Assembly (NCBI RefSeq): GCF_019097845.1
Contig: NZ_JAHRGM010000046.1
Coordinates: 1 to 64,000 of the forward strand
From: Sphingobium sp. AS12
GTDB taxonomy: Bacteria; Pseudomonadota; Alphaproteobacteria; Sphingomonadales; Sphingomonadaceae
Length of the DNA: 64,000 nt
Direction: 5' to 3'
The notes under the pieces were generated by a model, which saw only the letters and a program-made list of their open reading frames with translations, was not told where the DNA came from and did not search any database. The translations under genes and the position numbers were made by a program. Of this stretch, positions 34,291 to 42,211 are shown piece after piece. Within the stretch, counting starts at the first letter, position 1. Every line of letters begins with the position of its first letter.

Positions 34291-34320
34291 CTCATTTTCC
34301 TTCCATACCGGGGAGAATAG

Positions 34321-35061
34321 TCAAACCGTAGCGGCGCGCCGCAGAAGGAGGAGCCCGATCGTCGGGCGCACGACCAGCGCGACGAGGTCTATCAGAATGT
34401 GAAGCAGGATCAGTTTCAGCAGCGAACCGCTGCCAAGATACAGCCAAGCGAACCACACGCCTGCAACAAAGACAAAGACCATTCCCTTCCAACCCTGATA
34501 CAAGTGGACGAGCGCGAAAGCGACACAGGCGATCGCAAAGCCAGCCAGCGCGGAGCCAGTGACCTGGGCGGCCAGCAGTGGCAGCGCCAGTCGGAAAAAC
34601 AGCTCCTCGACCACGCCAGCGCTGATCGCCATCGGGATCGCGCTGAGGATTTCCGATCGGTTGCGGGGCATGAGCGGTTCGATGTCGCCTATGACCGGCA
34701 TGCGCATCTTGCGAATGCGCCGCGACCACAGAAAAGCAGAAAGGCCGAGGACCAGCCCTGCCCCGATCAGCACGCCGATGAGATAATCGGCGCTGCCGGC
34801 ATTCACGGTCTCGGGGGCTTCGAACGAGGGACGAAGCGCGGCGAATTCGGCGGGCATGCGCCGGAGCGCTTCGAGCGATCCCACCAGCACAAGCAGCGCC
34901 AGCCCGCCCAGACCGAACGCGACAAAGGAAACCCATGTCCACTGCCGGTAGAAGGCGCGCCGCTTTGTGCTTTCCTCGACCAGACAAAGCGCGCGATAGG
35001 AGTGGCGGTCGAGCCAGGCCCACCCCGTAAGTCCGGCGAGCACAAGCAGGGTCTGCGGCAC
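34321..35061 (-). CDS. CPBP-family intramembrane metalloprotease, copy 2
   Basis: This encodes 246 residues starting at a GTG at 35061 with GGAGG seven to eleven bases upstream, the same geometry as copy 1. The motifs EELFFR, ALVHLYQGWKG (metal histidine) and HILIDL are complete. Strong conservation with copy 1 extends over CLVEESTKRRAFYRQWT near the N-terminus and VEELFFRLALPLLAAQVTGS. Activity is therefore probably retained in both. The substrate or immunity role is unknown. Confidence 0.85.
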   Translation of the reverse strand: MPQTLLVLAGLTGWAWLDRHSYRALCLVEESTKRRAFYRQWTWVSFVAFGLGGLALLVLVGSLEALRRMPAEFAALRPSFEAPETVNAGSADYLIGVLIGAGLVLGLSAFLWSRRIRKMRMPVIGDIEPLMPRNRSEILSAIPMAISAGVVEELFFRLALPLLAAQVTGSALAGFAIACVAFALVHLYQGWKGMVFVFVAGVWFAWLYLGSGSLLKLILLHILIDLVALVVRPTIGLLLLRRAATV

Positions 35062-35077
35062 ACGTCGCCTCCATCAC

Positions 35078-35143
35078 TTTCCAATTCGGAAAGACATAAC
35101 ATCGCTTTCCAATGTGGCAAGTGAAAACTTTCCATGGGAGAAA
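35078..35143. promoter_or_regulatory. Triple inverted-repeat operator upstream of CPBP cassette 2
   Basis: Sites are at 35078-35092 (TTTCCAATTCGGAAA), 35106-35120 (TTTCCAATGTGGCAA) and 35129-35143 (TTTCCATGGGAGAAA). Distances between starts, 28 and 23 bases, equal those before cassette 1, although the sequence between the sites differs in part. The middle site is the weaker one in cassette 1, the last in this one. Confidence 0.7.
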
Positions 35144-35831
35144 CTGACGATTGCGCTTGGTAACGGTCTGCCGCCTTGCGCGGGTGTCGATCATTGTCGG
35201 CTGCAATCAGGGAAATCGCCCGCCCCGTCAGCATCGGTGAGGCCAGGAAACCTTAAGTGTAGCGCGACGATCTGGATGAGAAGCGTTGATCGCGACATTG
35301 CTGTTTTGGTGCGTTTGATTGTCGCTGGCAAAGCCTATGTCGCAGGTTGATTGCCGGGGAGCGACACGTCGGTATTGTTGATTGTCGCGACCTTGGCGGG
35401 GCGGCCTGATCCATGCTGTTTTCGTTCGATAGCCGCGCGGCGGCGATACCCGCTCGAATCTGTAGCGCGCAAAGAGACCATGAACATCCGGGACGGGGAG
35501 CATGAATCGCTCGCGGATCATGTCGCCGACAAGTTCGCGTATTCATCGGGGGAACCCCGGCCATCCCCGATGCCTGCAAAGGGAGCCAGTATCTGGTTAC
35601 GGCCCACCTGGTGAACGAAGCCGAGAGGCGAACGCCTCATGCGCGGGAGCCAGACGATCGCTGGCCAGAACGCGCCGGGCTATTCGGCGCTATCGCCTCA
35701 CTGGGAGTTCGTTGCTCGGTCGACAGTCGGAACACCGGGCGGACAAAGTTCATCGGCCGCCCGGAAGACTTTCCCATATTCGTCCATGTCTGCAAGACCG
35801 GGCCTCTTCGTATTGCTCCAGATGCCGATCG
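35144..35831. other. Stretch without a recognisable gene
   Basis: No reading frame on either strand shows a recognisable family or a convincing start. A short frame beginning MNIRDGEHESLADHVADKFA at 35480 has no upstream ribosome site and ends after about 45 residues. Since plasmid-gene relics follow directly, this is probably decayed DNA of the same origin. Confidence 0.4.
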
Positions 35832-36089
35832 CAGCTACGCAGGGCGCGGCGCCTTTCACAGAAAGCCGTGGCCGAGAAGCTGAAAACCAATCAGGCGGGC
35901 GTGTCGAAGATCGAGAAGCGCGCCGACCTCAAGCTGGCCACGCTGCGCGGCTATATCGAGGCGGCGGGCGGAAGCCTTGAACTTGTCGCCCGCTTCCCCG
36001 ACGCGCAACCTGTTCGGATCGACCACATGCGCGACCTTGGCAAGACCGGCAAGGATGCCTCCGATGACTCCGGGCGCGCGGCGGCCTGA
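35832..36089 (+). pseudogene. HigA-like XRE-family antitoxin, 5'-truncated
   Basis: About 85 residues of a helix-turn-helix antitoxin remain: LRRARRLSQKAVAEKLKTNQ, AGVSKIEKRADLKLATLRGY and IEAAGGSLELVARFPDAQPV, a typical HigA-type C-terminal two thirds. The first 40 to 50 residues are missing; upstream sequence in this frame is unrelated. No intact toxin gene (HigB/RelE) is seen before or after it. The frame is open further upstream only by chance. Confidence 0.65.
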
Positions 36090-36101
36090 TCCCCGATCAA
36101 A

Positions 36102-36280
36102 CGACCTTATCGCCTCGCGTTTCGGCTTCATTCTCGAACGCCCGCTTGCCGCGTCGTTTCCCAAAGGGCGAGCGCCTTGTCGCGTTCCTCGCCTTGCAGC
36201 TTGCCCGCGATTGACAGGAACGCAGCGTGAAGCGACCGGGCGGCCCGGCGCTGCGCCCGTTGTCGATCATCCAACGCAAG
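36102..36280 (-). pseudogene. Conjugal-transfer protein TraD fragment
   Basis: On the minus strand one frame gives AAFLSIAGKLQGEERDKALA, followed by LW, and after a shift KRRGKRAFENEAETRGDKVV with a stop at 36102. The combination of a charged helix and a terminal WxxRGKRAF matches the small TraD proteins encoded beside TraA relaxases on alphaproteobacterial plasmids. The N-terminal half is not found. Bases 36281-36406 hold nothing else recognisable. Confidence 0.5.
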
Positions 36281-36406
36281 GGGTTACAGGCCGTCGCCTG
36301 ATCGTCATTGGGCAGGCATATTCATCGAGCGGCGGCACGACACTTACCCGAAGCTGGAAAATGCGTTACACGCACATAGAAATTCCTAAGCCAGCGGAGG
36401 ACCATC

Positions 36407-36964
36407 ATGAATGTTGATCGGCGCCGGGCCATGATAACGGCAACGCTGGCAGCCTTGGTCGCCAGCCCTGCGAAAGCTTTGGCGCAGTCGCGCGTCCCGC
36501 TGCTCTACCGAATTGCCGAAGTACAAGCGGTGCTTGCCGCGGCACGAGCGCTCGTGACCACGGATGTTCTGGCAACCTTTGTCACTGTGGACGCGGAAGG
36601 CAGGCCGAGAGCCCGCACTGTCCTTGTTTCGCCGCCAGACGACGATCTCACGCTGTGGATCGGCACAAGAGGCGGCAGCCGCAAGCTCGACCAGCTTGGA
36701 CAGAATCCCGCCGCGACGCTCCACTTCAGCGATGACGCGAACGGCGCTTACGCGAGCTTGATGGGCGAAGCGCGGGTGTATCGGGACGAGGCTGTCATTG
36801 CGGTCAAGAACCCCTACAAGGGCGAGGAACTGCAAGCTTTCTTTCCAAACTTTCCCCGCGACTTCGTGCTGCTGGGTTTTCGGCCGACCTGGATCGAGGT
36901 CATGGCAAAAGGCCTGCCCGGCACAGCAGAGACATGGCAGCCTCAAGGTCTCGCGGTCGCTTAA
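36407..36964 (+). CDS. Secreted pyridoxamine-5'-phosphate-oxidase-like flavin/split-barrel protein
   Basis: This encodes 185 residues; GGAGGACCATC precedes the ATG. The N-terminus MNVDRRRAMITATLAALVAS has a twin-arginine-like export signal with cleavage near AKALAQ (residue 27). The mature protein has the split-barrel pattern: VLATFVTVDAEGRPRARTVL, LTLWIGTRGGSRKLDQL and NPAATLHFSDD. A general stress (FMN-binding) or PNPOx-type function is likely, unusual in being exported. It is the only intact gene between plasmid relics (TraD and TraA pieces), and its stop abuts the TraA relic, so it may have been inserted into or kept within the decayed region. Confidence 0.75.
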   Translation: MNVDRRRAMITATLAALVASPAKALAQSRVPLLYRIAEVQAVLAAARALVTTDVLATFVTVDAEGRPRARTVLVSPPDDDLTLWIGTRGGSRKLDQLGQNPAATLHFSDDANGAYASLMGEARVYRDEAVIAVKNPYKGEELQAFFPNFPRDFVLLGFRPTWIEVMAKGLPGTAETWQPQGLAVA

Positions 36965-37667
36965 CTGTAAGCGCCTCACCGCCCGCGATGTGCTGGTTAT
37001 AGATGAGGCGGCATGGTCGGCACGCTCCAGATGGAGCGCGTGCGGTCCCATGCCGCAGACGCCGGGGCCAAGGTCGTGCTGGTGGGCGACCCGCAGCAGT
37101 TGCAGGCCATCGAGGCGGGTGCGGCGTTCCGGGCGATCCACGAACAGCATAGCGGGGTGGAGATTACGCAGGTCCGCCGCCAGCTTCACGACTGGCAGCG
37201 CGACGCTAAGCGGCATCTGGCGACCGGCCGAACCCGCGAAGCGATCCGGGTCTACGCAGAGCGGGGCTGGTCCATGCGGCCGAGACGCGCGAGCAGGCGC
37301 GGAGCGAACTTGTCGAGCGGTGGGGCCGCGAGCGCATCGCCGCGCCGGATCAATCGCGGATCATCCTCACGCACACCAATGACGAGGTGCGCGAACTGAA
37401 CAAGGCCGCGCGCGACCGGAGGGCTGGCGGCAGCTCCGGCAGGCGCAGGACGAACTACCGCGCGGCGATTTCCAGGGCGCGAAGCGCGTCGCGCAGGAAA
37501 TGGCGGGGATAGCGAAAAGCCTCGAACGCGACGCGCAGGTGGAATCGCTGCTGCCCGGCCGCAGGCAGGAATTGGGCATTGACGCAGATATGGGCCGCTG
37601 CCTTGCCCGTGATTTGGCGGACTCCGTGCCGTTCGATCATGGCCGCGACCTTGGCATGAGCCGATAG
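36965..37667 (+). pseudogene. Ti-type relaxase/helicase TraA, decayed internal and C-terminal parts
   Basis: Pieces in three frames: CKRLTARDVLVIDEA (36968 onward), MVGTLQMERVRSHAADAGAK and VVLVGDPQQLQAIEAGAAFR with Walker B-like and motif III parts of the AAA_30 helicase (37013-37250), then RSRIILTHTNDEVRELN-like sequence near 37340-37400, and finally RGDFQGAKRVAQEMAGIAKS and LERDAQVESLLPGRRQELGI with a TAG at 37665-37667. The relaxase N-terminus and large internal segments are missing. This is the signature of a lost conjugative plasmid or ICE. Confidence 0.7.
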
Positions 37668-37679
37668 GAGAAGAAGGAC

Positions 37680-38229
37680 ATGGACGAATATCGCTGGCCC
37701 AACGCACTGCCTTACGAGCCGCCCGCACCGGACCGGGCGACACGGGCCTTTACCCAACTACAGGGCGAATTGGCGCTATTACGCCACGCCATCGAGAGCG
37801 CTCCCACCTTGCAGATGACGCCGGAGGATTTTGGGGCGCGGTTCGAGGCGGCGGCGGTGATGGCGCGGTGCGAGGATCAGGCCATGCTTGCCGAAGCGAA
37901 GCGCGAGCTTACAGAAAACGCGCGAAGCTTGCGGGCGACCATCGGCACGGCCGCCACCATCGACCAGCAGAACCGCAACCTATGGCGGGCGGCAGGCGCG
38001 GCTTCGCCGCTGGATGCCTGCTAAGGGCGGCACTTCCCGGCTTTGGCCCACGCCTCGGGCCGAGAGGCTGGCATTGGCCTGAACGTCTCGCAGCCCGCAG
38101 GCACGGGCCACTCTCAACCATGCAGTTGAAATGTTGCGCGGCAACCAAGAGGCAATCGAGAAATGCCAGGACGCAGCCACGAAAGCAAAGGAATCGGTGC
38201 GCTGCACCATTGACGTTGCGGCGGACTGA
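37680..38229 (+). pseudogene. DUF6118-family plasmid protein, frameshifted
   Basis: The N-terminal 110 residues are open from the ATG at 37680 (GGAGAAGAAGGAC upstream): PNALPYEPPAPDRATRAFTQ, LQGELALLRHAIESAP. The frame ends in a stop at 38024. The C-terminal end is found in a different frame near 38110-38229 (LNHAVEMLRGNQEAIEKCQD, AATKAKESVRCTIDVAAD). The family accompanies TraA/TraD on sphingomonad plasmids; its function is unknown. Position 12 bases behind the TraA relic matches the usual order. Confidence 0.6.
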
Positions 38230-38291
38230 TGCGCCTGTTCGGATTGGCCGAGCGGCCAGATACCGCTTGAACGATCCCCGTGCCTTTGGTT

Positions 38292-39053
38292 TCAGAAATC
38301 GCGCGTCAACGATATTTCGGCGCGAAGGCGGGAATAGTCGTAGAAGAACACGGGCGACTTGCTGTGCGTCCATCGCACCCTGATCGCCGGTGCAAGCCCC
38401 TTGAACGACAGGCTACGAAGCAGGACACCTGCCGCTGCCTCCACCAGATCGTCGTCTCGCCGGGCGGGCGGGAGCCGGAAGGCCGCATCGGCGCTGATAT
38501 GATAATAGGAGAGCTGGCCGAAAAAGAATTGGCGGCCGATTTCGCGCGAAAGCAGGAAATCCCCGCCCACCGTCCACGTCGCATAGGCCGGATCGCGGGC
38601 TTGCTGTCGATCGACCCGCAAGCCGAGCCGTCCGAACAGGCGCGGCGAAAGCGCACGCTCGTAGTGCAACGCGCTGCTCGCCAGCCGTCCGTCAAGGCCG
38701 TCATTGCGGTCATAGTCATAGTGAAGCAGGATAAGGTCCAGTTCGGCCTGGCTCGAACGGTCGAGCTGCCGTCGCCAATTCAGCCAGCCGCCATAGCTGG
38801 TCGAATAGCCGTCACCACCGAACCAGCGTTTCCCGACAAGGAGTTGGGGCCGGATGCGCGAACGTCCGCGCAGCAGTTCCGGCCCTGTCGAGAGACTGGC
38901 GTTAATGTCGTTGAACCGGCTCTTGCCATAGATATTCGCGCTAGCGCTCACCGTGGTCAACAGGTTGCTCGCCGTCGCCAACGGAACGCGCAGAAAGACA
39001 TCGCCGGTCAAGGTTACGCCCAGACCGGATTGCGCCTGAAGCCGTTCGTGAAG
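38292..39053 (-). pseudogene. Surface lipoprotein assembly modifier (Slam)-like barrel, 5'-truncated
   Basis: About 254 residues remain, consisting of beta-barrel strands: GPELLRGRSRIRPQLLVGKR, YSTSYGGWLNWRRQLDRSS, YERALSPRLFGRLGLRVDR and an end in YDYSRLRAEISLTRDF with terminal phenylalanine. This is the C-terminal DUF560 domain of Slam-type outer-membrane proteins. The TPR-containing N-terminal half is absent: the frame begins at a TAA inside a 13-base-pair hairpin at 39047-39080, so a recombination event removed it. The remaining frame is intact, but without start and signal it cannot be expressed normally. Confidence 0.65.
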
Positions 39054-39080
39054 TTATGCGTAGGTGGGCATAACTTCACG
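39047..39080. repeat. Perfect 13-base inverted repeat at a gene break
   Basis: CGTGAAGTTATGC (39047-39059) and GCATAACTTCACG (39068-39080) form a perfect hairpin with an 8-base loop. It separates the truncated Slam-like gene from an IS110-type fragment. There is no T-run, so it is not a standard terminator; it looks like an element end, an insertion target or a recombination site. Confidence 0.75.
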
Positions 39081-39091
39081 TAAGCCTTGAC

Positions 39092-39310
39092 CTACGATGG
39101 CGGTATCAGGCGGACTTCGTGGCCCATTGCTGCAAGCGTGCGAGCCCAGTAATGAGCGGTTCCGCAAGCCTCCACCGCGATCAGGCAAGGCGGCAGCTTC
39201 GAGAAAAAGGGCAGCATCTGCTTGCGGTGCAGCTTCTTCACCAGCACCGTGGCACCGCTCTCGTCGATGCCGTGTGCTTGGAATACGCTCTTCGCCAGAT
39301 CGGCTCGCGC
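39092..39310 (-). pseudogene. IS110-family transposase, N-terminal fragment
   Basis: The reading frame contains ADLAKSVFQAHGIDESGATV, LVKKLHRKQMLPFFSKLPPC and LIAVEACGTAHYWARTLAAM, the conserved first domain of IS110-type transposases (first aspartate and the glutamate of VEACG). It stops after EVRLIPPS at a TAG (39092-39094), where a full enzyme would continue with PPAYVKPYVKR. It is not a piece of the element at 31841-33262, which has a different sequence. Confidence 0.75.
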
Positions 39311-39338
39311 TATCCTCCAAATGGCGGGTCGATTCTCA

Positions 39339-39932
39339 TCACGGCTTCCGTTTACGTTGCCGAAAGGCAGCGACCTTGTGCCGATTGCCGCACGCCGCCA
39401 TCGAGCACCAGCGGCGATCGCCCGAGCGCGACGTGTCGAGAAAGACGATCGCACATCCCTCCCCCTCGCATTGCCGAACCCGATCGGCCATCTCGCCCCC
39501 CAGCAGAAGGACCGCCTCACGCGCGATAAAGGCCAGCAATGCGCCGGCGTCGCCGCACAGTCGCGCCGAACCGTCGGAATCGAACTCGGGGGCTGCCGCA
39601 GGCAGTCGAGCGATGTCGTTGAGAACCGTGCGCTCCCTCGCAGGCGGCACCTGTCCCATGATGCGTCCCATCGTCAGGATGTAGATCGCTTCCCGCAACA
39701 GCCGCGCAGAATCCAACAGGTGGTCGTCCGGCACGTTCTGAACACATTCGAACCCGGCCGCCCAAAGCCAGCGCACGACGTCCTCAGGCCCCGCGAAGAG
39801 ATCGCGCTGCGCCTCCTTGAGGCGGCCCGTGAGCGTGGCCGTGAGGTCGAGCGCCGCATGGCCGCCGCGAAAGCGGAAACCGTCCCGGGTTTCCTCATGG
39901 GAGGCCGTACCTTTCACTGGAAGCATGGGCAT
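39339..39932 (-). CDS. CGNR zinc-finger regulator (ABATE domain)
   Basis: This encodes 197 residues. The N-terminal ABATE domain (FRGGHAALDLTATLTGR to about residue 140) is followed by the CGNR zinc finger: VRQCEGEGCAIVFLDTSRSG, then RRWCSMAACGNRHKVAAFR, with four cysteines. These proteins are stress-type transcriptional regulators. It is divergent from an SDR gene, with three GGTTAC half-sites between them that are likely operators. Start ATG at 39932; ATG codons at 39926 are alternatives. Confidence 0.85.
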   Translation of the reverse strand: MPMLPVKGTASHEETRDGFRFRGGHAALDLTATLTGRLKEAQRDLFAGPEDVVRWLWAAGFECVQNVPDDHLLDSARLLREAIYILTMGRIMGQVPPARERTVLNDIARLPAAAPEFDSDGSARLCGDAGALLAFIAREAVLLLGGEMADRVRQCEGEGCAIVFLDTSRSGDRRWCSMAACGNRHKVAAFRQRKRKP

Positions 39933-39974
39933 TTCATCTGATTGTGATGCGTTTTGCTATGAAACCATATTGAC

Positions 39975-40017
39975 AGGTTACAGTTGGCAAGACAACGTAA
40001 CCTCACAAATAGGTTAC
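39975..40017. promoter_or_regulatory. Three AGGTTAC half-sites between the CGNR and SDR genes
   Basis: AGGTTAC at 39975-39981, its inverse GTAACCT at 39997-40003 and AGGTTAC again at 40011-40017. A TTGACA hexamer at 39970-39975 precedes the first. The arrangement suggests binding of the CGNR regulator and control of both divergent genes. Confidence 0.5.
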
Positions 40018-40070
40018 CGCAGCGAACGCGTAGTCAACCGCATTCTTTTGCGAACCGAACGGAGGTTCTC

Positions 40071-40769
40071 GTGAGCACATCACTGGAAGGGCAAAGCGTG
40101 GTTGTTGTCGGCGGCAGCACCGGGATCGGCTGGGCGGTTGCGGAAACCACCGCCAAGGCAGGCGCGCGAACCTTTGCCCTTGGCCGCTCGGGGCGCGCGC
40201 CCGAGGGCACGCAGGGGATGGTTGCCGACGTGACCGATTTGCCGTCGATGAAAGCGGCTTTCGCAAGGATCGGCCAAATCCATCACATCGCCTACACCGC
40301 CTGGTCCCGCCAAGGCGCGCCATCGCTCGGAACGCTGACGAGCGACCATCTGCAACAGACCTTTGACGCCAAGTTGTTCGGCGCACTGCACGCGGTCCGC
40401 CTGGCTCTGCCCTATCTCGATCCGTTGGCGTCGATCACCTTCACCTCGGGCCAGGTGTCACGCAGATATGGCGTCGGCAGCGTCCTCAAAGGCTCGGTCA
40501 ACGCAGCCGTGGATTCGGCCGGCAAGCATCTCGCCAAGGAACTGGCGCCGCGCCGTGTCAACGTGATCAGCCCTGGTGTGACCGATACGGCCCAATGGGG
40601 CGAAGCGGGCTCGGCCAAGAGGCTGGAAGCGCTGGAGCGCATTGCTGCGGCGCTGCCCATCAAGCGGGTCGCCACACCCGAGGAACTGGCCTCGGCCTAT
40701 TTGTTCGTGATGGCCAACCCGTTCGTGACGGGCGCCGTTTTCGATATCAATGGTGGAGGATTGTTATGA
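40071..40769 (+). CDS. Short-chain dehydrogenase/reductase next to the CGNR regulator
   Basis: This encodes 232 residues from a GTG at 40071 with GGAGG six to ten bases upstream; the longer frame from 39984 runs into the operator region. VVVVGGSTGIGWAVAE carries the cofactor loop, and RRYGVGSVLKGSVNAAVDS supplies the Tyr region with an unusual spacing, so the catalytic Tyr-x3-Lys is not clean (Y followed by K eight residues on). PLASITFTSGQ holds the serine. It ends GAVFDINGGGLL. Its stop overlaps the start of a lipocalin-like gene. The substrate is unknown; the CGNR regulator probably controls it. Confidence 0.8.
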   Translation: MSTSLEGQSVVVVGGSTGIGWAVAETTAKAGARTFALGRSGRAPEGTQGMVADVTDLPSMKAAFARIGQIHHIAYTAWSRQGAPSLGTLTSDHLQQTFDAKLFGALHAVRLALPYLDPLASITFTSGQVSRRYGVGSVLKGSVNAAVDSAGKHLAKELAPRRVNVISPGVTDTAQWGEAGSAKRLEALERIAAALPIKRVATPEELASAYLFVMANPFVTGAVFDINGGGLL

Positions 40770-41296
40770 ATTCGCACGTTCTGTTCGGCCGCCGCGCACT
40801 GCTCGCGCTTGCTGCGGCCGTTCCCGTGGCGGCTGCCGCACGCGACGCCGCTTCACGCCCGGTCGCGCCGTCGCTTGCCGGCACATGGACGCTCGTCGCC
40901 GCCGACCGCCGATTGCCCGACGGCTCGGTGACGCGCGACTATGGCGCCGCGCCACAAGGCCGGCTGATGATCGATGACGCGGGGCGATATGCGCTCCAGA
41001 TCTTCCGCGCCGAGCGTCCCGATTTCGCGGCGGGGGACAAGGGCAAGGGTACGGATGCCGAAATGCGCGCCGCCGTGATGGGTTCGAGCACGCACTTTGG
41101 TTCGCTGACGGTCGACGGGACGGCCAGGACGCTGCGCTTTGCGATCGAGGATTCGTCCTTCCCGAACTGGCGCGGGCAGGTGCAGGTCCGGTCGTTCACG
41201 CTCGACGAGGATGTCCTGACCTGGGAGGTTCCGCCGCGGCCGGACGGATCAGTGCCGATCTCGGTCTGGCGCCGCGTATCGCGTCCGACGCCATGA
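40766..41296 (+). CDS. Exported lipocalin-like protein
   Basis: This encodes 176 residues; the ATG overlaps the SDR stop and has GGAGG about nine bases upstream. The N-terminus FGRRALLALAAAVPVAAAAR resembles a twin-arginine or Sec signal. The mature part starts LAGTWTLVAADRRLPDGSVT and includes APQGRLMIDDAGRYALQIFR and TRTLRFAIEDSSFPNWRGQ-like strands, the pattern of lipocalin-like domains (DUF of the THAP/Lipocalin_5 kind). Coupling to the SDR suggests ligand carriage for that reaction, by inference. Confidence 0.7.
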   Translation: MNSHVLFGRRALLALAAAVPVAAAARDAASRPVAPSLAGTWTLVAADRRLPDGSVTRDYGAAPQGRLMIDDAGRYALQIFRAERPDFAAGDKGKGTDAEMRAAVMGSSTHFGSLTVDGTARTLRFAIEDSSFPNWRGQVQVRSFTLDEDVLTWEVPPRPDGSVPISVWRRVSRPTP

Positions 41297-41310
41297 GCGC
41301 CTGTGCAAGC

Positions 41311-41715
41311 TTATCGCCGGGTCTGGACCTCGTCAGGCCGGTTTGTCGTCTCCTTGCCCTTGCCGCCCATCGCGCCGAGTTGGAGGTCGAGCGCCGTGCG
41401 CAGACGTGCGATCCGCTGCCGGTCCGGCTTGTAGAAGACCCAGTTCTTGATCTTCCTGTGCGTCACCAGGCCAGCGTCTGCGAGGATCGACATATGGCTT
41501 GTGACCGTCGGTTGGCTCAGCCCGATCTTGTCGGTGATGAAGCCGACGCAGACACCGTCCTCGACAAGATCGCCATCCCGTTGCGGTGGGAAATGCGCCG
41601 TCGGATCGAGCAGCCAGCCGAGGATGCGAAGCCGGTTCTCGTTCGCGATCGCCTTCAGCGCGGCAACGGTTGACCAGGAGCTCGATTCTGGATAGGCATT
41701 CGTCAATATAGTCAT
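41311..41715 (-). CDS. ArsR-family transcriptional regulator
   Basis: This encodes 134 residues from the ATG at 41715. The winged helix is clear: AALKAIANENRLRILGWLLD, DKIGLSQPTVTSHMSILADA and GLVTHRKIKNWVFYKPD. The recognition helix SQPTVTSHM is standard; no metal-binding ELCVCDL motif is present, though two-thirds into the first half a VCVGFITDKIG stretch holds one cysteine. The insertion TAHFPPQRDGDLVEDG is longer than usual. It is divergent from the cupin/decarboxylase genes at 41821 onward and is their probable regulator. Confidence 0.82.
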   Translation of the reverse strand: MTILTNAYPESSSWSTVAALKAIANENRLRILGWLLDPTAHFPPQRDGDLVEDGVCVGFITDKIGLSQPTVTSHMSILADAGLVTHRKIKNWVFYKPDRQRIARLRTALDLQLGAMGGKGKETTNRPDEVQTRR

Positions 41716-41820
41716 TCCTCTATATAGATTCGCGGACGCGCGACTGCAAGCGGCGGCTCCGGCCTCGGCTCGGGGAAGGCCCGGCCCGGTTTCGCGCTCC
41801 GCATGGCGAAGGAGGCCCTG

Positions 41821-42198
41821 ATGAGCGACACCGACTATGATTATGACATCCGCACGGACGTCAAATGCCTGCCGCTGACCATGATCGATGTCGACGCGAT
41901 CCGCGCTGGCGCGCCGGACAGCTGGTTCAACCAGCCGCTGGCCCGCATCAATGACTGCGTCCTGCGCCTCGGCGTCATCGAAGGCGAGTTCCACTGGCAC
42001 AAGCACGATCGTGAGGACGAATTGTTCTACGTCGTCGCGGGCAAGCTGTACGTCGACATCGAGGACGGCCCGTCCGTCGAGCTGTCGCCCAACCAAGGCT
42101 ATCTCGTTCCCAAGGGGGTCGTCCATCGAACCCGTGCGCTCGAGCGGACGGCGATGCTGATGATCGAAGGCGCGACCGTCACCGCCACGGGCGATTGA
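41821..42198 (+). CDS. Cupin-domain protein
   Basis: This encodes 125 residues. The ATG at 41821 follows AAGGAGG; the earlier in-frame ATG at 41803 lies before that site. The cupin barrel motifs are GEFHWHKHDREDELFYVVAG with metal ligands H, H and E, and a second motif NQGYLVPKGVVHRTRA with the last histidine. Small single-domain cupins may be isomerases, dioxygenase-like or ligand-binding. It is followed 13 bases later by a PLP-dependent decarboxylase gene and probably co-transcribed. Confidence 0.8.
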   Translation: MSDTDYDYDIRTDVKCLPLTMIDVDAIRAGAPDSWFNQPLARINDCVLRLGVIEGEFHWHKHDREDELFYVVAGKLYVDIEDGPSVELSPNQGYLVPKGVVHRTRALERTAMLMIEGATVTATGD

Positions 42199-42211
42199 GC
42201 AGGATGAGCAC

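Noticed and set aside
39047..39080. Reading the perfect hairpin as a rho-independent terminator
   Set aside because: There is no T-run on either side and the stem starts inside a truncated gene rather than behind a stop codon.
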